Shown here: piece by piece, positions 1-6,570 of the stretch | How positions within the stretch are numbered: position 1 is the first letter of the stretch | Layout: each line of letters starts with the position of its first letter | Assembly: GCA_964457585.1 (NCBI GenBank) | Contig: CAYWFU010000036.1 | Location: forward strand, 1 to 26,103 | Length of the DNA stretch: 26,103 nt | Source of the DNA: CAYWFU01 sp964457585 | Lineage (GTDB): Bacteria > JACRDZ01 | Direction of reading: 5' to 3' | Made by a program: the position numbers and the translations under genes | Notes under the pieces: generated by a model | Database searches by the model: none | The model's input: only the letters and a program-made list of their open reading frames with translations | Told to the model about the DNA's origin: nothing

Positions 1-37
1 CATGCGGTTTTGTTCTTTCAAATTTCTCTTTTGCCAT
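1..37 (-). CDS. tuf: Elongation factor Tu, N-terminal fragment
   Basis: Only the first 12 codons lie in the window. The minus strand reads MAKEKFERTKPH, the near-invariant start of bacterial EF-Tu, preceded by an AGGAGG ribosome binding site at about 46-51. EF-Tu delivers aminoacyl-tRNA to the ribosome. Placement directly after tRNA-Thr(GGU) matches the tRNA-tuf operon of E. coli (tufB). The gene is cut by the window edge, not truncated in itself as far as can be seen. Confidence 0.9.
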   Translation of the reverse strand, partial: MAKEKFERTKPH

Positions 38-111
38 TTTATTTCCTCCTGATTTTAATTAATTAAATTTTAAATCTTTTATCTTGATTTTGAACTACAC
101 TGACTTATTTA

Positions 112-188
112 TGGAGCCCATGATCGGAATCGAACCGATGACCTCATCCTTACCAAGGATGTACTCTAACCAACTGAGCTACATGGGC
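112..188 (-). tRNA. tRNA-Thr(GGU)
   Basis: The minus strand folds into a cloverleaf with a 7-bp acceptor stem (GCCCATG with CATGGGC), a TTCGATT T-loop and the anticodon GGT in the loop TTGGTAA. The discriminator is U and the 3' CCA is encoded (112-114). It is the last tRNA before tuf. Confidence 0.95.
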
Positions 189-235
189 AATTTGAAATCT
201 CAAATTTGAAATTTGAAATTGCAAATTTCCGAAAT
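189..235. repeat. Degenerate AAATTTGAAATT word repeat between tRNAs
   Basis: The 47-bp spacer between tRNA-Gly and tRNA-Thr is made almost wholly of variants of the word AATTTGAAATT and its complement (TTTGAAATC, CAAATTTGAAATTTGAAATT, CAAATTTCCGAAATT). It can pair with itself. The function is unknown. It lies in the transcribed, processed spacer of the tRNA operon. Confidence 0.6.
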
Positions 236-312
236 TGGAGCGGGAAACGGGATTCGAACCCGCGACCCTCAGCTTGGAAGGCTGATGCTCTAGCCATCTG
301 AGCTATTCCCGC
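236..312 (-). tRNA. tRNA-Gly(UCC)
   Basis: Cloverleaf on the minus strand with acceptor GCGGGAA/TTCCCGC and T-arm CGGGT TCGAATC CCG. The anticodon is TCC in the loop CTTCCAA. The 3' CCA is encoded at 236-238 and the discriminator is U. It is third in the four-tRNA cluster. Confidence 0.95.
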
Positions 313-319
313 ATTATTT

Positions 320-442
320 CATTGACGATTGAGCATTGAGCATTGACAATTGAGCATTATAATTCAATTTATATTTATAACGTCCAATGTTTTCAAAAGA
401 TTTAAACCTCAATGCTCAATTCTCAATTGCCAATTGTCAATA
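320..442. repeat. Imperfect inverted repeat built of ATTGAGC/ATTGACAATTG words
   Basis: The left half (320-358) strings together ATTGACG, ATTGAGC, ATTGAGC, ATTGACA and ATTGAGC. The right half (about 410-442) carries the complementary words CAATGCTCAATTC, TCAATTGCCAATTGTCAAT. The two halves can form a long imperfect hairpin around an AT-rich centre. It fills the spacer between tRNA-Tyr and tRNA-Gly. No coding potential is believable here. Confidence 0.65.
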
Positions 443-477
443 CTATTTACCCAGATTGTGGATAATAGTTAATTCTA

Positions 478-564
478 TGGTGGGGAGAGGTGGATTCGAA
501 CCACCGAAGCTCTATGAGCGACAGATTTACAGTCTGTTCCCGTTAGCCGCTAGGGAATCTCCCC
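478..564 (-). tRNA. tRNA-Tyr(GUA)
   Basis: An 87-nt class II tRNA on the minus strand with the long variable arm expected of bacterial tRNA-Tyr. The acceptor is GGGGAGA/TCTCCCC, the anticodon GTA sits in CTGTAAA, the T-arm is GGTGG TTCGAAT CCACC, the discriminator is A and the CCA is encoded. Confidence 0.96.
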
Positions 565-586
565 ATTAAAACAAGTCAAAAGCAAT

Positions 587-614
587 GTAGAGACGCAAAA
601 TTTTGCGTCTCTAC
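587..614. repeat. Perfect 28-bp palindrome GTAGAGACGCAAAA...
   Basis: Positions 587-600 (GTAGAGACGCAAAA) are the exact reverse complement of 601-614. It lies in the tRNA-Thr/tRNA-Tyr spacer. Palindromes with GTAGAGACG...CGTCTCTAC arms are, from memory, a frequent interspersed repeat in cyanobacteria and other bacteria. The RNA would be a hairpin without a fixed loop, so a terminator role inside a tRNA operon is unlikely. Confidence 0.85.
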
Positions 615-628
615 TGACTTTATTCTTC

Positions 629-704
629 TGGAGCTGGCGATGGGACTTGAACCCGCAACCAGCTCATTACAAGTGAGCTGCTCTACCAATTGAGCTACGC
701 CAGC
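629..704 (-). tRNA. tRNA-Thr(UGU)
   Basis: Cloverleaf on the minus strand with acceptor GCTGGCG/CGCCAGC, anticodon TGT in the loop CTTGTAA, T-loop TTCAAGT and encoded CCA (629-631). The T-stem GCGGG/CCCAT has a C-A mismatch and a G-T pair at its base. This is the first tRNA of the cluster after the promoter. Confidence 0.93.
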
Positions 705-784
705 TTAAAAATAAAAAATTCACATATAAAATCTATTGTTTATGCCTGTAGTGGAGATTTTTAAGCTATTCCCGATTTTTCAGA

Positions 785-834
785 AAATTCCTATCAGAGA
801 CAGAAGATATTCCTGCAGCTTTACTACAGGGTTC
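785..834 (+). repeat. Dispersed ~50-bp hairpin repeat, copy 1
   Basis: The sequence CCTATCAGAGACAGAAGATA followed by a CCTGCAG/CTACAGG hairpin and GGGTTC recurs in inverted orientation at 7561-7610 and, shortened, at 16390-16432. This copy lies between the tRNA operon promoter and the first tRNA, so it would be transcribed in the leader. Its hairpin has a C-A mismatch that the 7561 copy lacks, so it looks decayed. Confidence 0.75.
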
Positions 835-871
835 TTCATAAAAATTATACTGTTTTGGCATAGAAATTTTT

Positions 872-901
872 AATATAATACAAAAATATATCTAAAGTCA
901 A
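872..901 (-). promoter_or_regulatory. Putative sigma-70 promoter of the tRNA-tuf operon
   Basis: Minus strand: TTGACT at 901-896, an 18-nt spacer, then TATATT at 877-872. An overlapping TATTAT (880-875) would give a 15-nt spacer. It begins 17 nt past the rlmB stop and points to the four tRNAs and tuf. No -35/-10 pair this good was seen closer to the first tRNA. Confidence 0.55.
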
Positions 902-918
902 GCAAAATTTAGTTTTAA

Positions 919-1662
919 TTATAAAAATCTTCTTTTACGATAAACTTCAAACATTAATAATGCACCTGCTACCGATACATTAAGAGAATTAATTTTACCT
1001 TTCATCGGTATATTTATTAGAAAATCACACTTTTTTCTAACTAATTCCTGCAATCCTTCACCTTCATTCCCTAAAACCAGAGCAAGTGGAATATCTAAAT
1101 CAGTATTGAAATAATTTACATTTCCTTCCATATCTGCTCCAAAAATCCATATTCCCAGCTTCTTAAGCTTATCAATAGTCTGTGCTAAATTATTTTCTCT
1201 TATAATTGGCACATATTCAGAAGCTCCTGCAGAAGTTTTTACAACTGTAGAATTAATTGGAGAACTATGATGAGATGAAATAATAACTCCATGCACCCCG
1301 CATGCATCCGCTGAACGCATTAATGCCCCAATATTATGAGGATCGTAAATTTGATTTAATATCAGGAAAAAAGGTTTTTCTTTTTTAGAATTTATTGATT
1401 CTAAAACCTGTTCTATGCCATAAGTTTCTATATCAGCCACCAGAGCTGCTATACCCTGGTGCGAAGCTCCCTGATTAATTTTATTTAAAATCTGCTGAGT
1501 AACAATTTTTATTGGAATATGTTTGTCTTTACATAAACCAATTATTTTTTCTCTTATTTCTCCTTTTCCATCAGAAGCTAAATATACTTCCTTTATCTTA
1601 CGTTTTCCACTTAATAGTATTTCATATACTGAATTTCTACCATAAGCATATTGTTCCGCCAC
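919..1662 (-). CDS. rlmB: TrmH/SpoU-family 23S rRNA 2'-O-methyltransferase, RlmB-like
   Basis: SAM-dependent SPOUT methyltransferase of the group that methylates a 23S rRNA guanosine (G2251 in E. coli). The N-terminal substrate-binding part starts YAYGRNSVYEIL and contains the INQGASHQGIAA segment. The three SpoU motifs follow: NQIYDPHNIGALMRSADACG, LVLGNEGEGL and IPMKGKINSLNVSVAGALLM, which form the knotted SAM site. I prefer the GTG at 1662-1660. It has GGGAG (1672-1668) 5 nt upstream, lies 16 nt past the cysS stop and gives 247 aa, the usual family size. The ATG at 1722 would overlap cysS by 44 nt and add an unrelated N-terminus. Likely cotranscribed with cysS, as in many bacteria. The exact rRNA target is inferred. 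Confidence 0.88.
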   Translation of the reverse strand: MAEQYAYGRNSVYEILLSGKRKIKEVYLASDGKGEIREKIIGLCKDKHIPIKIVTQQILNKINQGASHQGIAALVADIETYGIEQVLESINSKKEKPFFLILNQIYDPHNIGALMRSADACGVHGVIISSHHSSPINSTVVKTSAGASEYVPIIRENNLAQTIDKLKKLGIWIFGADMEGNVNYFNTDLDIPLALVLGNEGEGLQELVRKKCDFLINIPMKGKINSLNVSVAGALLMFEVYRKRRFL

Positions 1663-1678
1663 ATCTGCTCCCTGTCCG

Positions 1679-3133
1679 TTATTTCTTAATTCTCCATCGT
1701 GTACCACCTGGTGAGTCTTCAAGTTCTATAAATTGCTCTTTTAACTTATCTCTTATAAAATCAGCAGAACCCCAATCTTTATTGCTTCTGGCTTTATTCC
1801 TGAGTTCAATTATTATTTTTAACAATGAATCAACTAATGCATCATCAATATTATGTTTTTTTTCTTTCTGAAATAAATTAAGAACTTTTCCTGATTCTTT
1901 AATTAAATCGGCACTCTTCTTTAATAAAAATATTTTGTTTTCATTCTCAGGTGCAGCTTTAAGAAAAATATTCATTTCTCTCACCAGTTCGAATAAAACA
2001 GCTATTCCTAAAGCAGTATTAAAATCATCATCCATTGCTTCGATAAATTTTTGTTTTATTTCATCAATTCTATGACTAAATTTTTCTTCAACCGGTCCAA
2101 TAGTTCCTGAAATTTCATTTCTTAACAAATTCTTATTTTGTTCAATAGCTTCATAAGCCAGTGTAAGACTTGTATAAAAACGTTCAAGTCCATTATTAGC
2201 TTCTTCCAGATGCATATCGCTAAAATCAATAGGACTGCGGTAATGAGTGGAAAGCAAAAAGAACCTCACAATTTCAGAATCATAATGAGCTAATATTTCT
2301 CTGACTCTAAAAAAATTACCCTTTGATTTGGACATCTTTTTTTCATCTATATTAACAAAACCGTTATGAGTCCAATATTTTGCAAAAAGTTTTTCGGTAC
2401 ATCCTTCAGATTGTGCTATTTCATTTTCATGATGTGGAAAAATTAAATCCTTGCCCCCGCCGTGTATATCAAAAGTACTTCCAAAATATTTCATTGACAT
2501 GGCTGAACATTCTATATGCCAGCCGGGACGACCTTCGCCCCATGGGCATTTCCACTTTGGTTCGCCAGGTTTTGCGCTTTTCCACAATGCAAAATCCAGA
2601 GGTGATTTTTTACGGGTATCTATTTCAACACGCGCCCCTGCTTTCAAATCTTCCAGTGTTCTGCCGGAAAGTTTTCCATATCCTTTAAATTTCGCTACTT
2701 CAAAAAAAACATCTCCACCAGGAACAACATATGCATATCCCTGTTTTATTAAACATTCAATTAAAGCGATAATTTCCGGTATATGATCTGTTGCTTTTGG
2801 TTCTATTGTTGCATCTCTAATCCCCAAGTCTCTCATATCTTTATAATATTCCTGTATATATGTATTGGCAATAACTTCGGAAGTTGTATTTTCTGCTTTG
2901 GCACGATTTATTATCTTATCATCTATATCAGTAAAATTTCGCACATAAGTAACTTTATAACCGCGATATTCAAAATAATTCCTTATTATATCAAAAGCCA
3001 ATGCTCCTCTTGCATGCCCAAGATGACAATAATCATATACTGTAACGCCGCATACATACATTTTGACCTCACCCTGTATCTGAGGGATAAAATCTTCTTT
3101 TTGTCCGGAAAATGTATTATATATTTTTATCAT
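1679..3133 (-). CDS. cysS: Cysteinyl-tRNA synthetase
   Basis: Class I synthetase that charges tRNA-Cys with cysteine in the cytoplasm. The 484 aa are near the usual length. The HIGH motif is HLGH (37-40) and the KMSKS motif is intact at 266-270. The zinc ligands expected from E. coli CysRS are in place: C28, C209 (in HIECSAMS), H234 and E238. The C-terminal DALR-like region and short anticodon-binding tail (ending GGTRWRIKK) are present. The start has AAGGAG just upstream. No sign of decay, so direct Cys-tRNA formation should work. This matters because a SepCysS-like gene lies 1.3 kb upstream on the same strand. Confidence 0.97.
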   Translation of the reverse strand: MIKIYNTFSGQKEDFIPQIQGEVKMYVCGVTVYDYCHLGHARGALAFDIIRNYFEYRGYKVTYVRNFTDIDDKIINRAKAENTTSEVIANTYIQEYYKDMRDLGIRDATIEPKATDHIPEIIALIECLIKQGYAYVVPGGDVFFEVAKFKGYGKLSGRTLEDLKAGARVEIDTRKKSPLDFALWKSAKPGEPKWKCPWGEGRPGWHIECSAMSMKYFGSTFDIHGGGKDLIFPHHENEIAQSEGCTEKLFAKYWTHNGFVNIDEKKMSKSKGNFFRVREILAHYDSEIVRFFLLSTHYRSPIDFSDMHLEEANNGLERFYTSLTLAYEAIEQNKNLLRNEISGTIGPVEEKFSHRIDEIKQKFIEAMDDDFNTALGIAVLFELVREMNIFLKAAPENENKIFLLKKSADLIKESGKVLNLFQKEKKHNIDDALVDSLLKIIIELRNKARSNKDWGSADFIRDKLKEQFIELEDSPGGTRWRIKK

Positions 3134-3150
3134 ATTTCTCCTTAAATAAT

Positions 3151-4071
3151 TTATTCCAGTATAAAGTTGTAAGGATTTTCGACTTTATTATTAACATGCA
3201 CTTCATAATGTAAATGCGGTCCAGTACTATGTCCTGTACTACCCATTAACGAAATTACATCACGTCTTTTAACACGCTGCCATTTATCAACCAGAAGTCT
3301 GGAATTATGAGCATAAAAAGTCCAATAACCATAACCATGATCAACAACAACTAATTTCCCATATCCTTCCTGCCATCCTGAAAAGATAACAATTCCATCA
3401 GCAGTTACACGTACAGGTAAACCTTTTTGCCCTGCGATATCCAATCCTTTATGAAAACTCAGTCTTCCAGAAAACGGAGAAATGCGGTATCCAAAACCTG
3501 AAGTCATATATCCTCTTACAGGCCAGATAGCCGGAGTAGCACGCAGTTTAGAATCTTGAGTATTAAGAAATTTTATTAATTCTTCAAAGCTCTCTTTTTG
3601 TTCAAACGCTTCTTGCTTCAATGAATCAAGCGGACGCAGAACATCCTCGCTATATTCTTCCAGGGCATTATTAAATTTTAAAATCAAATCATCAACTTTT
3701 ATTTCTTCTTCAGTACCGCCCATTCCCTCATGGCCAATATTGGATCTATTTAAAGCAAATTTATCTTTTAATATTTTATCATATTCTTTTAAAACCAGAA
3801 TATCCTTGTTTAACAATCTTATTTTACCATTTAATCCTTTAATCTGTTCTTCTAAAACATCATTTTTTCCTTTTAAAATTTTTGTAGATGGGATAAGTGC
3901 TACTAATTCTTTTTTCATTTTGTAACAATCCCATAACAGATTTATTCCATAAAAAAATATCAAAATAGCAAACACAACAAAATACTTCAACCCCCTCCAT
4001 GAAAAATGAAAGTCGGTTGATTTGCCACTGACATCATCGATTATTTTAAGTGTAATATCATCCTGTGGCAT
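3151..4071 (-). CDS. Membrane-anchored M23 family metallopeptidase
   Basis: Likely a murein hydrolase or endopeptidase regulator. One N-terminal membrane segment (about 28-48) follows a short cytoplasmic stretch. A coiled coil at about 50-110 comes next, then a LytM/peptidase_M23 domain at about 185-305. The zinc and catalytic residues are all present: H207 and D211 in HKGLDIA, and H286 and H288 in HLHYEV. The architecture matches cell-wall M23 proteins often linked to division or shape. RBS AGGAGA lies just before the ATG. The gene ends 17 nt before cysS, so it is probably in the same transcript. The specific cross-link cut cannot be told from sequence. Confidence 0.9.
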   Translation of the reverse strand: MPQDDITLKIIDDVSGKSTDFHFSWRGLKYFVVFAILIFFYGINLLWDCYKMKKELVALIPSTKILKGKNDVLEEQIKGLNGKIRLLNKDILVLKEYDKILKDKFALNRSNIGHEGMGGTEEEIKVDDLILKFNNALEEYSEDVLRPLDSLKQEAFEQKESFEELIKFLNTQDSKLRATPAIWPVRGYMTSGFGYRISPFSGRLSFHKGLDIAGQKGLPVRVTADGIVIFSGWQEGYGKLVVVDHGYGYWTFYAHNSRLLVDKWQRVKRRDVISLMGSTGHSTGPHLHYEVHVNNKVENPYNFILE

Positions 4072-4090
4072 GTGTTTCTCCTATCCTAAA

Positions 4091-4183
4091 TACTACAGCG
4101 CGATAGCGCTATAGTTCTTTATTCATCGCACTATACGATCTTTCTATCGCACTGTCGCACTGTCATACTGTAGCGCTGTAGTA
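4091..4183. repeat. Palindromic array of TACTACAGCGC/ACAGTGCGA words
   Basis: Read on the minus strand, TACTACAGCGC starts right after the TAG stop of the thioredoxin-fold gene. Words such as ACAGTATG, ACAGTGCG and ACAGTGCGATAG follow, and the array ends in complementary words, closing with GCGCTGTAGTA. The ends pair over at least 11 bp (TACTACAGCGC with its complement). It occupies nearly the whole spacer before the M23 gene. It could form a large hairpin in the mRNA. Function unknown. Confidence 0.65.
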
Positions 4184-4435
4184 CTAAGCATTCAAATAGG
4201 TTTCTATTTGTTCCTTTGTCGGGACTCCATCTATTCTGTCTACATCATCTATTATAAGACATGGAACACTTTTAACATGAAATGTTTCTGCAATTTTTTC
4301 ACCTTTTGGAGAAAAAATATTAATCTCATTTAGAGGTATTTTTTTTTCAAAAGCTATTTCTCTCACTACCTCTTTTGCTATAGGACAAATATTACAAAAT
4401 GGTGAATAGAATAATTTAAGATTGTGCAATTTCAT
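4184..4435 (-). CDS. Small thioredoxin/glutaredoxin-fold protein
   Basis: About 83 residues with a thioredoxin-like layout. An N-terminal strand LKLFYSPFC leads into a CNIC redox motif, a helix rich in K/E follows, and the cis-proline loop is KSVPCLII, with an unusual Cys right after the Pro. It is the size of glutaredoxin-like single-domain proteins. The ATG at 4435-4433 has AAGGA about 8 nt upstream. The alternative ATG at 4444 adds three residues. Either start overlaps the end of the SepCysS-like gene by 20-29 nt, so the two are probably translationally coupled. A role as reductant or persulfide carrier for the upstream PLP enzyme is an inference from that coupling. It has no GG tail, so it is not a ThiS/MoaD carrier. 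Confidence 0.75.
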   Translation of the reverse strand: MKLHNLKLFYSPFCNICPIAKEVVREIAFEKKIPLNEINIFSPKGEKIAETFHVKSVPCLIIDDVDRIDGVPTKEQIETYLNA

Positions 4436-5579
4436 AAAAGGCATCCTTTACTTTTTTAATTTCTTCATCATTTAACCCATAAATTGATAATTTAATATGC
4501 TTGCTCATTCCTTTATGCAACCCAACTATTCCGCGGTCAATCATACTCTGAGCAAGAAAAAAACCTTTATCTCTGTGTGTCTGAGAAATTTTCCAGAAGC
4601 GCGGTGTTTCAAAGTGCATCAAATGATGCTGATGCGGTTGCTGCCCTAAAAGCATAATATCACCAATATCTTCCATATCTTTAATAAAATTATTTATCTT
4701 TTTTAATTCATCTTCCCATCTCGACACCCTTTCCTTAACCATAGGAAATGTAAGCATAGAACTTATAAGAGGAATACCTCCAATACTGCATCCGAAAATA
4801 TTTGGAATTTTCTTCCCGAATACTCTGCCTGACCAGGAAGGTCTATCCTTGGATGTGGCAAATACCTGTTTATTCCATTTAAAAGTACTGATTAAATACC
4901 CTAATGGCGCTAATGACATCATAGATTTATGAGCTGAAAGAGTTAAAAAATCAGCCTTTACTTCTTTAATATTTATAGGAATAACACCACCGGTATAAGC
5001 GGCATTAATCATATATGGAACTTCGTACTCTTCACAAACCTCGCCAACTTCTTTTATTGGCGCAATATTTCCATAATAAGGATCCGCATGAGTAACTACC
5101 ACTAACGCTGGAAGTTTGCCATGTTCCTTTTTAACAGCTTCAATTTTTTCAGCAAAACCTTTTGCAGTATAAATGTATTCCGGATATCCATTATGCGGAG
5201 GCTCAACGACTTTTAATCTATTCATCTCAGCTGAAATATTTGTACTATAGTGACTATTTGGGTCTACAACAATTATATTTGTATAATTATCATCATTCTC
5301 AATAAATTCCGAAATAGCTCTTAAAACTGCGTACTGTGCACCCCTGCAACCAAAAGTATGTTCAGCCACATCTCCGCCAAAAAAATTTGCCACTTCCTGC
5401 AAAAAACTTTTTATATCAGGTTTTCGTATCAGAGATGAACGTCCTTCTATACAATCAAAACAAGTAATATATCCGACTTCAGACCAATTTTCAAAAAGTT
5501 CTTTACGAATATTTTCTGGTATAATTCCACCGCGAATAAGTGAATTTATTATTGTCATCCCTTTATATGGATTTTGCAT
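4416..5579 (-). CDS. SepCysS-like PLP enzyme (O-phosphoseryl-tRNA:Cys-tRNA synthase family)
   Basis: In methanogens SepCysS converts Sep-tRNA(Cys) to Cys-tRNA(Cys) with PLP and a sulfur donor. This 387-residue protein has RGGIIPEN near the start, a CFDC pair (C40, C43), THADPYYGNIAP, the PLP lysine K218 in SAHKSM, C264 in FGCSIGGIPL, and the segments HQHHLMHFETP and LSIYGL. From memory, archaeal SepCysS uses two N-terminal Cys in a CxxC pair and a third Cys some 40-45 residues after the PLP Lys, the same pattern as here. C78 is an extra cysteine. I use ATG 5579, 11 nt after GGAGG. A TTG at 5600 would add seven residues but has no good RBS. It lies just after the DUF169 gene and overlaps the thioredoxin-fold gene. 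A paralogue acting on another phospho- or hydroxy-substrate is possible. Confidence 0.82.
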   Translation of the reverse strand: MQNPYKGMTIINSLIRGGIIPENIRKELFENWSEVGYITCFDCIEGRSSLIRKPDIKSFLQEVANFFGGDVAEHTFGCRGAQYAVLRAISEFIENDDNYTNIIVVDPNSHYSTNISAEMNRLKVVEPPHNGYPEYIYTAKGFAEKIEAVKKEHGKLPALVVVTHADPYYGNIAPIKEVGEVCEEYEVPYMINAAYTGGVIPINIKEVKADFLTLSAHKSMMSLAPLGYLISTFKWNKQVFATSKDRPSWSGRVFGKKIPNIFGCSIGGIPLISSMLTFPMVKERVSRWEDELKKINNFIKDMEDIGDIMLLGQQPHQHHLMHFETPRFWKISQTHRDKGFFLAQSMIDRGIVGLHKGMSKHIKLSIYGLNDEEIKKVKDAFYEIAQS

Positions 5580-5604
5580 CTTAAATTTATCCTCCGCCAA
5601 ATTT

Positions 5605-6513
5605 TTACTTTTTATTCAGAGCTTTCAATGTTAAATCATTTAAAACTTCCAATAGATTTTTACCTGTATATAGATTTATTCCAATTTCATCCGGAACTAC
5701 TACTATATATATATCTTTCCACGTCCCGCGTTCTTTTAATTGAAATGGTTTTTTAACCTGAAAATCAGCAGGTAAATCCTTAATTGGAAGATAGAATGTT
5801 AAATATTTAATTCTTCCATCATCATCTTTATTTAAATATATGCGAATATTCTGCTCATCTATTTTCCCAAAGAAAAAATCACTGCCTTTTTCAAATCCGA
5901 TTTTCTCGAAATTCTTTACAATTTCTTTAGGAATATCTGATACAGTACAACCACATAATGAACCACCTGTTTTTATCAATTTTTCAATTCGTTCTGCCAG
6001 CTTTTCCGCAATATTATAAGGTAATCCTAATATCATATCAGAACTTTTAAATCCGGCAAACATCCTTGCTCCATTGCACAAAAAAGTTAAATTAGGCTGT
6101 TTATCTTCAAAAACTTTTGCTGTTGCTTCACCGCAGACTCCTAATTCCCCTTTAAATGAAGCATTAATCCCTCCTAATAAAATGGATATAGTCATAATCT
6201 GTTCAGCCGATAAAATAAGTAAAATTACATCTGCGTCATCAGTTGGGCCAACCATAATGCTCTGTGTTTTAGATTTTATACGTGGTTCAACTTCAACATA
6301 CTCAGGTTGCCTGAAACCCAGACATAATTCTGCATTTGGACAGGATAAATCATTGCATTCAGCATAAAAAGTTTTACCTAATGCGGCATCTCTTACCATT
6401 TCACAATAACGCATTGGTGCGGCTAATTTTGTTTTATATATAGATTCATTAGAAATTTTTATCCCGACAAGATGATATTTCATTCCAAGATATGAACGTA
6501 TACTTTCAAGCAT
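5605..6513 (-). CDS. DUF169 family protein with extra C-terminal domain
   Basis: The N-terminal ~185 residues resemble DUF169 (COG2043), an uncharacterised Cys-rich family found in archaea and anaerobes. The spaced cysteines are C37 (MRYCEMV), C53, C58 and C64 (AECNDLSCPNAELCLG), C127 (GVCGEA) and C146 (FLCNGAR), which could bind a metal or Fe-S cluster. C187 and C189 (LCGCT) follow. A tail of about 110 residues (195-302) has no domain I recognise and contains a strand-rich part near YLTFYLPIKDLP. No signal peptide or membrane segment. AAAGGAG precedes the ATG. It is followed closely by the SepCysS-like gene, so cotranslation is likely. Function unknown. Context suggests a role in sulfur or cysteine metabolism, but this is inference. 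Confidence 0.72.
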   Translation of the reverse strand: MLESIRSYLGMKYHLVGIKISNESIYKTKLAAPMRYCEMVRDAALGKTFYAECNDLSCPNAELCLGFRQPEYVEVEPRIKSKTQSIMVGPTDDADVILLILSAEQIMTISILLGGINASFKGELGVCGEATAKVFEDKQPNLTFLCNGARMFAGFKSSDMILGLPYNIAEKLAERIEKLIKTGGSLCGCTVSDIPKEIVKNFEKIGFEKGSDFFFGKIDEQNIRIYLNKDDDGRIKYLTFYLPIKDLPADFQVKKPFQLKERGTWKDIYIVVVPDEIGINLYTGKNLLEVLNDLTLKALNKK

Positions 6514-6570
6514 AAAATAACTCCTTTAATAATTAGGTATAGAATCTTTAGATTTATGATTTTTAATGAC

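Noticed and set aside
387..569. 60-codon open frame on the plus strand
   Set aside because: It runs across the spacer repeat and tRNA-Tyr on the opposite strand and has no RBS.
1660..1722. Upstream ATG start for rlmB
   Set aside because: It overlaps cysS by 44 nt and has no RBS. The GTG at 1662 fits better.
4091..4183. CRISPR-like array
   Set aside because: The words are degenerate, spacerless and in both orientations. No cas genes.
4416..5579. Ordinary cysteine desulfurase (NifS/IscS/SufS) or SepSecS
   Set aside because: The CFDC pair near the N-terminus, SAHKSM, THADPYYGN and the late FGCS cysteine follow SepCysS. The desulfurase active-site loop was not seen.
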